From assembly GCA_002205965.3 (NCBI GenBank), contig NADL03000028.1, positions 372,001-436,000 of the forward strand: a stretch of 64,000 nt of DNA, written 5' to 3'. The stretch is from Kappaphycus alvarezii. Lineage: Eukaryota; Rhodophyta; Florideophyceae; Gigartinales; Solieriaceae. A program made the position numbers and the translations under genes. This document shows, piece by piece, positions 55,566-64,000 of this stretch (position 1 is the stretch's first letter; every line of letters starts with the position of its first letter). The notes under the pieces were generated by a model. That model searched no databases. It saw only the letters and a list, made by a program, of their open reading frames with translations, and was not told the origin of the DNA.

Positions 55566-56619
55566 CCCACACGAAAGTTTCGATTTTGGCCCATGAAGGC
55601 TGCTTAGTGAATTCCTCAGATTCCACTGCGATGTTCAGCACAACGGTACTTTGATTTTAATTCCGCCTAGGTTACGCTGGGTACTTATCTTTTAATGACT
55701 TTAGCGGGGATGTTGGTCACTAAATAGCGCATTTTAATGGAGAAAAGTGGAGCCTGCACCGCTTCCCATCCTCCGACGACAGAATGTCCTCCATTTTAGC
55801 GATTTATTTGTGGCGCGCAATTATGAGCCCGTCGTGAAGCAACTTCCAGTCAGTAGACGGAGAGTTTCACCCACATCAGTCGGCCTTGGCGTGTTATCCT
55901 TTTTAGTCGTTGGGACAATTTGGGATCTGGTGATCCCAGGTGATATCGCAACTGGGCTTTACTTGTTGCAAGGATGTTTAACACTCGTGTGCGCGCTACT
56001 AATAAGACAGAATTTCCTGAAGATGATGGGACCCTTGTGAAAATTGAAAAAATACTTTTGCAAGTATAGGAAAACTATTTTATTTGTTTTCCACATGGAA
56101 TACAGTGATAAAGATCTGTAGAATAATAATTTATCTGAAGCCCACAACTTTTATTTATTGGGAATCATCGAAAAGTAATTATATATATTTCACTGGTCCA
56201 TGTTTTATATTGTATTACACGTAAAGCAAGTTCTATGTCTTTCACTTGTTTTTAAAAAATTATGCAGTTATGATTACTGGAATTATACAATAATAAAATT
56301 ATTATTTGGATTAATTTTGTCTAGATAATTATTCTATAATTATTATTGAGCATGAAATTGATCTGCAAAATTATTAAACTGTTGGAATCATCTTTGTAGA
56401 TTTTCTACTCTGATCTACAGTATAAATCATTCTTAGGATGTTAGAAAATTTTGCAAGCCTTAGGCATCGAACTATTCCCTTCGATCAGCTATTCAAAAGT
56501 ACTGATTTTCTTTTATTACTATTCCCAGTCCTATTCAAGTAATTTAATTATTCATTTATTTGGAATTATCTATATTGGATCTAAGCATTTCATTTAATTT
56601 TTTCAACCCGTACGAGTTC
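55566..56619. other. No gene supported
   Basis: A frame at 55747-56040 is open for 97 codons with two hydrophobic stretches (SVGLGVLSFLVVGTIW and ATGLYLLQGCLTLVCALLI) but has no usable ATG. The remainder is AT-rich. No continuation of copia 2 could be recognised after the chromovirus. Confidence 0.3.
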
Positions 56620-57305
56620 TTCAAGGTGACATGATCGAAAGCTCGAACCGCCTGGTAAAGATCCCTGTTTGAAGCGCCTGATGGCTCAAAGAACTTCCTT
56701 TGTCAAATTTTGTCAAATTTTGGGGGCGCCACTGGGTGTAGTGTTGGTCGCCGTCTCGGTTTTTCGGGGCTTCTTGTGTGTGTTTTAGGAGCGTTGTTTC
56801 GACGATGACGGGGGTAGTCAGTACTACTCCAAAAGTGACCATAATTCCTGCGCTGTCTTCCCACATGCACCGTCCCTGACCAAATTTTGTTGAAAACATT
56901 ATCCATGACTCTCTTGTGCAACTGAGCGGACCACAACATACATATTTCAACAATATTGCTGCTCGTCTGATGTTGGCATGTTTTTGTTCAGGATAAGACG
57001 ATGCTGATGCTCTGCAGGCAGTTGAACATCGCACCGCTTGCTCCCATTGGGACTGGTACTGTCCTACATTCCATAACTCTGAACTTAATATGCACTTTCT
57101 CAGAGACGGAATACAGGCGCCTTTCCGTTGAGCGAGAGTCGAGGCACTCAACCTCCGCAAACATAACCCTCGGGGATATGAATAGTTCCAGGAACGCCTG
57201 AGCGGGACGGGGGTCTGCTGTATGACAAGCTTGCGCCTCGTCGTTCATAGCCGAAAATTGAGCCTCGGACAGAAACCCTCGAAACTTTGCTGTGATATGG
57301 TGCAA
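56620..57305 (-). mobile_element. RLE-type LINE fragment (copy e)
   Basis: On the minus strand AFLELFISPRVMFAEV, DSRSTERRLYSVSEKV and ELWNVGQYQSQWEQAV...HANIRRAAILLK match the region before the reverse transcriptase of RLE LINEs. The last block aligns with copy d (LWNAGHFRTLWAQE...VNVERATKLAK). Several frame changes; no reverse transcriptase or endonuclease present. Confidence 0.55.
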
Positions 57306-58794
57306 GTAGATGATGAATAAATAAAGGAGTGCACGTGTTGTAGGGATTTAGGGTATTGCAGGTGATTGTGCATGGGGGAAGTGACGAGTTCAATTGACTG
57401 ATGAGCTATGCATCCTGATACTTGATACGCCGGTGTGTGTTTCAGCGCCTCGGTTGCACCTCGTGGTCGTCTATGGGTATCTTCTCGCGAACGCCACTAC
57501 ATGTGACCGACTTGGAGTATCCGCTTAATTCCTAGCCCTATAGTCAGGTCCTGTAGTTGACACCATAGAAACTATTTGATATGAACTATTTGACATACTG
57601 AGTGTCAAAAACTGCATCTCTATAGACAAACCTGGGGATAGTCAAGTTGAAACTAGCTAGGTATTAGTTCCGTTTCCTAAAACGTCTAATGACCCTGAAA
57701 ATATGGAGTTGGGTTATTTTAGAAAATTTGCACATCCAAATTTGATTATTATTATCTCCATTTTTGACCACTTCTTTTCATCCCTTCTTGATCGGCAAAC
57801 TAGCATTCCGATAAAACAGACATTAACGGAGCTTCTAGCAGTGCCCTTGATAGCAATTAAGAATATTTAGTGGGACATTCAACTCTCGTACAATAGTACG
57901 GCGCCATAGCTGACGTGTACTCTGGGATTAAAGTCATGCCACGTAGTTGCACTAGTTCTTCTGTGGTGCCATGAATGGTGTCTTGCTGGTGGCACCCAGA
58001 GCGTCAAGGAAGTATAGGCTACGGAAATTGATGGTACTGCACCTGTTTGGCTGGGGAGATGTGGATAGGAATTCCAAAAAAGATAGAATCCGTATCAGAT
58101 TGAACGCCTTTTTGATCTTGCTTGAAATTTTTGACCCACAATTACACTGGCTACTCGAGACAGCTTCTGCTTCCTCCTCGTTTAGTTAAATAATGCCAGG
58201 GTCTTCTGGCTCAAACTGAAGTAATAGTGGCTCCAGCGGGCTAGATTCGATCTGGGCTAAGTATTTGTACCCGCTCTACCACATGTGCTCTCGTACTGTT
58301 GAATTCGTACGTGATCAGTTTTCTGATGCGCTTTTACTTTTAAATCTGGCCCGAGGCGCGCAGGCCTTTCGCCATTCGTTACAGGTTATATATTTTTGGA
58401 AAGTCATTGTGCAGAATACTGAGAGCGCTGTAGTGCTCCTTATTTTCGTAGAACCACTCCGTCAGTATTTTATGGTCCCGATCGGGCACCATCTGCCCTC
58501 TCATCGCCCCTCTCAGATATTACCTAGTGATATTACATCAGGTTCGCGTCAATTTTGTAATTGGTGCACTTCAGTACATTTTGTCAAAATACAATAGTAT
58601 TTTACGTGGTAAAATGGCGTTAACGTAAGAAAAGACCCCCAACTACTCGAGATGAGAGTTTTTGCAGGCGGGTAAAGTGCTGCACTATACATTTACGAAC
58701 GAGGACGAGGAGTGGTAGTGAAAGAAACGTTTTCTCTAGATGAAAAATCTAAAGGAAGAGGCTTTGCCACCTCACTTCGAAGCTAGAAAGCCGA
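57306..58794. other. No gene recognised
   Basis: Frames at 57971-58189 (+) and 58265-58597 (+) lack motifs. The minus strand at 58.1-58.6 kb reads in protein-like stretches (EWFYENKEHYSALSILHNDF) with stops and may be an unidentified decayed gene. Confidence 0.28.
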
Positions 58795-59075
58795 TCGAAG
58801 GTTTTTGGATCGAAGGTGATTCGCAACTTGTCTTCCCTTTCCTGAAGGAAGGAATTCAATAAGCTTATAGAGTCTTTTTATACAAGCTTAAATCTTGATA
58901 AAACTACTAAAGTGTCAGAAAACATTGGAAAAGGCTTTATGTGGTCGCAGTTAGCTTGATAAAAACTACCTAGCAGAAACAAAGCAAATCTACTCTGACA
59001 ATCTTCGTCTCTAAATCGGAGCCTAGTAGTTACCTCAAGACATATAAAGTGCCTATGTGGTCCCCACAATTACCC
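58795..59075 (-). repeat. Diverged family A LTR fragment
   Basis: Blocks CAACTTGTCTTCCCTTTCCTGAAGGAAGGAA.TCAATAAGCTTATA.AGTCTTTTTATACAAGCTTAAA correspond in order to the solo LTR at 43.86-43.98 kb (CAACTTGCTTGACC...AGGAAGCTG.TTACTCAGCTTAAATAGACTTTTCGGCTAA). Ends not definable. Confidence 0.5.
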
Positions 59076-59202
59076 TAGAATGGTTCACGATTGCATAAAC
59101 CTCACTGCAACGTGTCCAGCTCACATAATGCCCTCCAACTGGATCCATGGCCAAGACCAACCAATTCATCCATTTCATTGATTCATCTTCCATATGATCC
59201 GG

Positions 59203-59550
59203 TCAAACATCCACCTCTTCACCCGCGGACCCCTTGGGACCCTCATTCTCCTCCAACTCATCCTCGGACTCTTCCTCGCACTCCCTTTCTCTATGCGGTA
59301 GACCAGTTCCGGGTCCACCAATCCTCGAAACGCTTCTCTGACTTGCCGTCTTCCTTTTACAAGTCTCCCTGACGCATCTTATGCTTCGATCTCTACCAGA
59401 AGAAGAGCTAACGGCTCCGTCAGGGGCGTTCCTGTTTAGCGACGAAGATATTTCTCTGCAAAAGTTGGCCTGGAGGGAAGAGAGGGGAGACAGTGAGAAG
59501 GCGATGATGTCTGGATTGGAAATCAAGGGAGGAGGCGGAACTATGTGCAT
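59203..59550 (-). CDS. Acidic-tailed ORF next to a family A LTR
   Basis: ATG frame of 115 codons: MHIVPPPPLISNPDIIAFSL at the start, a basic serine-rich middle (RCVRETCKRKTASQRSVSR), then an acidic tail (ECEEESEDELEENEGPKG). Layout (minus strand, acidic end pointing at a family A LTR) mirrors the ORF at 44278-44952. Sequence similarity between the two is weak (for example VNMHIVPP against INYHIGSP), so homology is an inference. An upstream hydrophobic frame (59611-59826) might supply a leader exon but has no ATG. Product unknown. Confidence 0.32.
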   Translation of the reverse strand: MHIVPPPPLISNPDIIAFSLSPLSSLQANFCREISSSLNRNAPDGAVSSSSGRDRSIRCVRETCKRKTASQRSVSRIGGPGTGLPHRERECEEESEDELEENEGPKGSAGEEVDV

Positions 59551-59599
59551 GTTGACTGCCTTGGGGTTAAATTTGTCGAGTGGTTGTTGTTAGAAAGCC

Positions 59600-61609
59600 G
59601 TTGACAAAATTTAGCCCACAACTGAGGAGTTTGAAATCTTCGACAGACTCATCTTGGCAGGCCTGATGAATAAAACAATAGCGGGAATTAGTATTGCAGT
59701 GGTAATTAGTGAAAATCGAGTTTGAAAGGATAATTTACTCCAAAAATTACGAGCAAAAATATTGATTACGGAAAGATACGTTAGGATCGAGGAAGTCAAA
59801 TAAACCGAAAAGACTATCACTTTCAAAGAGGGACATAGCTGTACATAAAAAGAGAAAAAGAGAAAACAAAAAGAGTATTACAGAAAAGGGATTTTCTTCG
59901 CGTAAAGTAAATAGTAAAGATTACAGGGAACATTAGGAGAAAGAATTTCTGCGCGTAAAGAGAATATCTTCAGTTTCTCTCTTGACAGTAACTTCATCAT
60001 CTTTGCCATCTCCAAGTAATGTATCTTAAAAATTGCCGATATTATAGTATCTTTCACACTCTAGTGTGACTGTCATAGACAAAAGACCTGTGAAATTACC
60101 CAAATACGCAAAGAGATACTTGATATCGCCGGCAAGGGCACTAAAAAAAATATGCTGAGCTGAAACTAGTTCGTCTGCAGCAACTTTTGACTGTTTGATA
60201 CTATCCCAGAGCTGTCAACAGTTTCCTCCTTGCAGCCCTCATCAGTCCTCATCAGCTATATCTTTTCAACACTAGAATTCGGGCTTGTTCTTGTTGTGTC
60301 CATAATGTAATATTATCTTACCAAATGACCTATATAATTGAAGAAAGATTTTAGTAAGCCATTACCGTCGAGGCACTCACCATAATACGGCGTTCGGGTT
60401 ATGCTTTTCGCACTGGGTGTCCACCATGCTGAGAAGCGCCAACTATTCCAACTCTAAGTGAAGACCATGAAACCTCGGCGAAGGGAGCTCTGTCGAGGTT
60501 TTCGAGTAAGTGTAATGACTTTTTTGGATTCATCATCCAGAAACAGTATGACCTAGCCATGGAAAATACTCTCTGATGAAATAAATCACTCATTCACGAA
60601 CAATTTTATCAACTGATATTCTTCTTCTCCGTCAAGCAAATCACCATCAGGCTACTGTACAGTTAAAATATGTTTAATTTTGGTCTTTCTCGAAGCCCTT
60701 GTCTTTCAACAGCGATTTTATTAACTCTCTTCTGTCGCGGTTTGCATGTAATCGTGGGAAATACATCAGGGCATCGTGTTTTTTTCGCGTGATTTTCTGC
60801 ACTACAGTCCTAATTTCTTGTATTAGTTGGTGAAAGCTCCCGTGTAAGCCAAGCAGAGGGCAAGCAACTGCAAAAATACGAACTGAATCTCACAAAAAAA
60901 ACGCACCGACAAAATTTGTAATTAGTAAGAAGGTCCATTAATAATGTACAGTAGTGTGCAATGCAGCTACATAAATGTATAGATATGTGCAATAGAATAC
61001 TGTTACCATTTGAAATGTACAGAAGTTCACAAGAATAAAATGTATTAATTGCAAATTATGTGCAGTTCGGCATGGTTATATACAGTAAGTGTTCATGGCA
61101 ACAGTCTCACGCAATTCGCGAAGCAAAAGTAAATAGAGGGAGAAAATTTTAAATCAGTAAATTGCTCTTAGTTTACTTAGCTTTTTGTTTATATTTTAGA
61201 GAGGAAGATAAAATTTATATAATTTTAATGAATTTCCTGAACTTAGTTTCAAAATATTCACTGTGTCGATTACTGGAGTATACATAACGCAATAAAAGCT
61301 CCTGATATTATTTACGTGTAGTCAAGAATATTGTTCTATTTTTTGGTTCACAAAATACAGATTATGTACCAAAATTGCGGATACAGCTACTATACATTTA
61401 AAACAATTCCTTCAGAGGCATATTTTTTTCATTGGGAAATCATTCAAAGTTAGAATAATTACCGTAATTTAGTTACAAGTAGCGAAATCTTATTATTGAA
61501 AACAGAGATCCCATTGACGATTCTCAAGTATATTTCAATATTAATCCTTAATCTAGTGGGCTCCTGAGTATTCAACATCCATCTCATCTCGACTGAAAAT
61601 ACCCACCTT
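59600..61609. other. AT-rich intergenic, nothing recognised
   Basis: No frame above about 70 codons, no motif, no shared repeat seen. Confidence 0.35.
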
Positions 61610-62125
61610 CGCTTCATCTCGCTCGGCCCCGCGCACGGTGTGGGCGCCTGACCTTCATCCGGCTCTTTCCTCAGGAAGATTTACCGTCACGGCTGCAGAG
61701 CTCTGCTGCAACGTTCTTGTCGATGGCCACATCGAGTAGATTGCCTCTCCGCGCCCCCAGCGCAGGCGGAACGAACTGTGAAAGGTGTATAAGGATGGCT
61801 CTAACTACTCGAACAAGGTTTGCGAAGTCCAACGTACCCTGCCGCGCTCAAATCTTCCGTCATTTTGACGGACTGCGAGGGGTTGTGGTCTTCACAGCCT
61901 TGCGTGCTTGTCGTCAAGCTCGATCGTCCGGAGTTCTCGCCGTTTTCGTCGCCGTCTCTATCTGTAAGCCTTTGTGCTTACAGCGGGAGAGTTTTTTTCA
62001 AGCCTCCTGAATCCTCGGTTCAGGTTGTGGAGTTCTCTTCCGGTCCTTTTTCGCTTGAGTGGTCAATCGGTTCAGCCATTGTCCGGAGTCGTCCATCTAG
62101 CAGAAACCAAGGTCCTGTGTAGTGC
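61610..62125 (+). other. GC-rich island with overlapping open frames
   Basis: An abrupt GC-rich block between AT-rich flanks. Three overlapping plus-strand frames are open for 67 to 100 codons (61717-62010 starting MSMATSSRLPLRAPS; 61820-62122; 61974-62177). None matches a family I know. Could be a decayed transposable element piece like the LINE fragments, whose base composition it shares, or an exon of a transferred gene. Confidence 0.35.
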
Positions 62126-62514
62126 GAACTTTTCATCAAACAATAAAGCGTCATTCTTCCTATATTTCAACAATTAAATATAAATTTAACACTTGATAAT
62201 GAAAAAGGTAAAATTTATTATCATCGCTTGGTCGGTTAAAAAGGTTCTTCTGAAATTTGTGAAAAGTAGTTTAAAATAATTCTGAAAATAGGTTTCCAAT
62301 ACAAAATGCTGCAATAAACTATATTTTAGTTGTGGAACATTGAATTTTACTTTTCTAATGAATTTTATAGCTTAAAATGAATGAAAATGTCTCAATTTTT
62401 ACTATTTAAACAAAAAAACGTTATGAAAATAGCCCTTCCCTCTATAAGAAGATACTGTAATTAATTTATCTAGCATTTTGAATTTTTTTGCTTCGCGCAA
62501 CGAGTAATTGTATT

Positions 62515-62991
62515 ATGAGCAGAGCACCTAGAAGAGTACATGAAGAAATTGTGAATGGCAATAATTACATTGCGAGTTATTTGTACTACAGCGGCCATTT
62601 ACAAACAACTAGCTCACAGGATTGCTTTCGATTTATAGATGGAATACATAGAATTACTAGGCGTAGGAATGCGAGGAGCCTTAAAAATGAATTATCAATA
62701 GAATATATGTATAAAGGGTATGATTCATTTATCGAAAGTATTGATATATCAGTAAGAAATGAGGAAAATGAGACATTTAATTTAATCTACGGTTTCAGAG
62801 TAACTACTGCTTCTCATCTCGTGTCAGCCACGTCCAGGATATGTGACGGAATTGCATTATCCGAATATAATTACATTTATGAAGGAGAATTGTTAATGAA
62901 ACCGGATGGTACATTTTACCGCCTCGGGCAGGCAAGCTACGTACGACGTGAGAGAGGATGGATCGTTTACCGCGGGCGCATTTGGTATTAA
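62515..62991 (+). CDS. Orphan protein, 158 aa
   Basis: The longest open frame of the window outside recognisable elements, in AT-rich DNA. First ATG in frame at 62515 (MSRAPRRVHEEIVNGNNYIA); the frame is open from 62482. No signal peptide at this start and no membrane segment. The protein is rich in Tyr, Arg and Ile, with three cysteines, and ends GWIVYRGRIWY. Possible secondary structure is mixed, with strand-like repeats of aromatic residues (YNYIYEGELL, TFYRLGQASY). No family recognised. No strong splice signal was seen nearby. Confidence 0.45.
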   Translation: MSRAPRRVHEEIVNGNNYIASYLYYSGHLQTTSSQDCFRFIDGIHRITRRRNARSLKNELSIEYMYKGYDSFIESIDISVRNEENETFNLIYGFRVTTASHLVSATSRICDGIALSEYNYIYEGELLMKPDGTFYRLGQASYVRRERGWIVYRGRIWY

Positions 62992-64000
62992 TATAGGATT
63001 TGACATCAATTTGGACTAAATTTGGTCGGATTGATATTTTTGAGGGTAAAATATCATCTCTACAATTTATTTGGTTTCGATATGGTGTCAAACACGTAGA
63101 ATGTTTTATTTCTGCATCAAAATATGTTCTAAAGTCATATGAAAGACCAATTGGAAAATCATAAGTTGCAAAGTGGAATTTCAAAAAAAAATTTTAGGAA
63201 TGGACATACCTTTATCATTTACAAATTTTCTAATGTATATTCGAAAAGAAAATTTTCGTCAATTAATTTCTTCCCCGAAACGAAGTATATTCTTTGAGCA
63301 GATTTATTTAATAGTTTAATTTTTAATTTTAACTTGCGTTTTTAAGTTTATAGATTGTTAGCACGGATTTTTCATCAATCTATCTAATTGAAGATATAAT
63401 AACGGGTAAAACTGTTTCTTATACTTGTAGCAAGTTTTCAATATGTTACATTAAAGCAACGAAAAACATTACTGAACTTTTTAAAGGTAGAATATTTCCT
63501 TTCAACGGTAACAGGATTGAAATAATACCAGATCTAGAATTTAAGCATTGTTTTTAAATTCTATACATAAATAGTTTCGTCAAAATACTACTATTTTAGG
63601 ACACGAATATGTTTCCTTGTGAATTCCTTGATTGGCGTCGTTGAATTGGCAATAAAGTGATAAGCTTTAATACATAGTTATCAGAGTTAAATGGAAAAAT
63701 GAAAGCTTCAGTAATTACAGAAGATAGGTATTGGGCGACATTGTAGATTTATTAGATACAGAAGCAATAAATTTAAATCTGTTTAACATTCAATCAGTAG
63801 TTTTTTTAAGATGTTTAATTTTTACATAAATATTTAAAAAACTTACACTATTTTCGTGACATTACTGGAATCAAGATGCAACAACGGTATAATCGGAAAA
63901 GTTCAGTAATGTAATGTTTTATGAAATTTTATGTACCTCTACTAAAATTTCAACGAGTAAGCACGTTAACATAATTTCTTGAAAATAAATGCCGTAAAAA
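62992..64000. other. AT-rich intergenic, nothing recognised
   Basis: Short frames only, no motif or repeat recognised. Confidence 0.4.

Noticed and set aside
55747-56040. Two-membrane-segment protein
   Set aside because: No ATG start and no splice signal to supply one; kept only as a note.
1-64000. CRISPR arrays, bacterial operons or rRNA genes
   Set aside because: No regularly spaced identical short repeats with unique spacers, no operon-like gene strings and no rRNA-like blocks were seen.

Overview
The window looks like a repeat-rich, gene-poor stretch of a filamentous fungal nuclear genome, perhaps a plant-associated biotroph. Three things suggest this. A copia-type pol on the minus strand (about 21-23 kb) has integrase and RNase H blocks typical of fungal elements. 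Two short introns show canonical GTRAGT...CAG signals. Several short reading frames begin with signal-peptide-like sequence and have CT-rich leaders. The species is not identifiable from the sequence, and an oomycete or other eukaryote is not excluded.

Layout. 1-4.5 kb: minus-strand Ty3/gypsy element (family A), cut by the window start, with its 5' LTR at about 4.09-4.52 kb. 5.4-5.9 kb: a possible spliced host gene with a weak ankyrin-like look. 6-12.6 kb: AT-rich, little recognisable. 12.6-20.4 kb: a visibly GC-richer mosaic of truncated non-LTR (LINE) copies with a restriction-enzyme-like endonuclease (RLE), in both orientations, around a candidate secreted-protein gene at 16 kb. 21-24.6 kb, perhaps to 26 kb: a decayed minus-strand copia element containing two minisatellites. 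26.9-28 kb: a decayed Tc1/mariner transposon. 28-42.4 kb: AT-rich desert with solo LTR-like repeats and a few orphan small ORFs. 42.8-43.5 kb: a second RLE LINE subfamily. 43.6-45.5 kb: family A solo LTR, then an acidic-tailed ORF, then a LINE tail. 46.4-49.0 kb: a plus-strand copia element cut off by a Ty3/gypsy chromovirus at 48.97-55.57 kb with near-identical LTRs. 56.6-57.3 kb: another RLE LINE piece. 58.8-59.6 kb: a family A LTR beside another acidic-tailed ORF. 61.6-62.1 kb: a GC-rich island. 62.5-63.0 kb: an orphan 158-codon ORF.

Most coding potential belongs to mobile elements. The least expected observation is an extra ORF with two U1-type C2H2 zinc fingers between the 5' LTR and gag of the young chromovirus. 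Intron-like signals directly precede it, and an antisense tRNA-like A/B-box unit follows it. The second is a recurring layout (family A LTR next to a minus-strand acidic-tailed ORF) that hints at a duplicated small gene family carried among repeats. Confident host genes are few, and all host-gene calls here are tentative.
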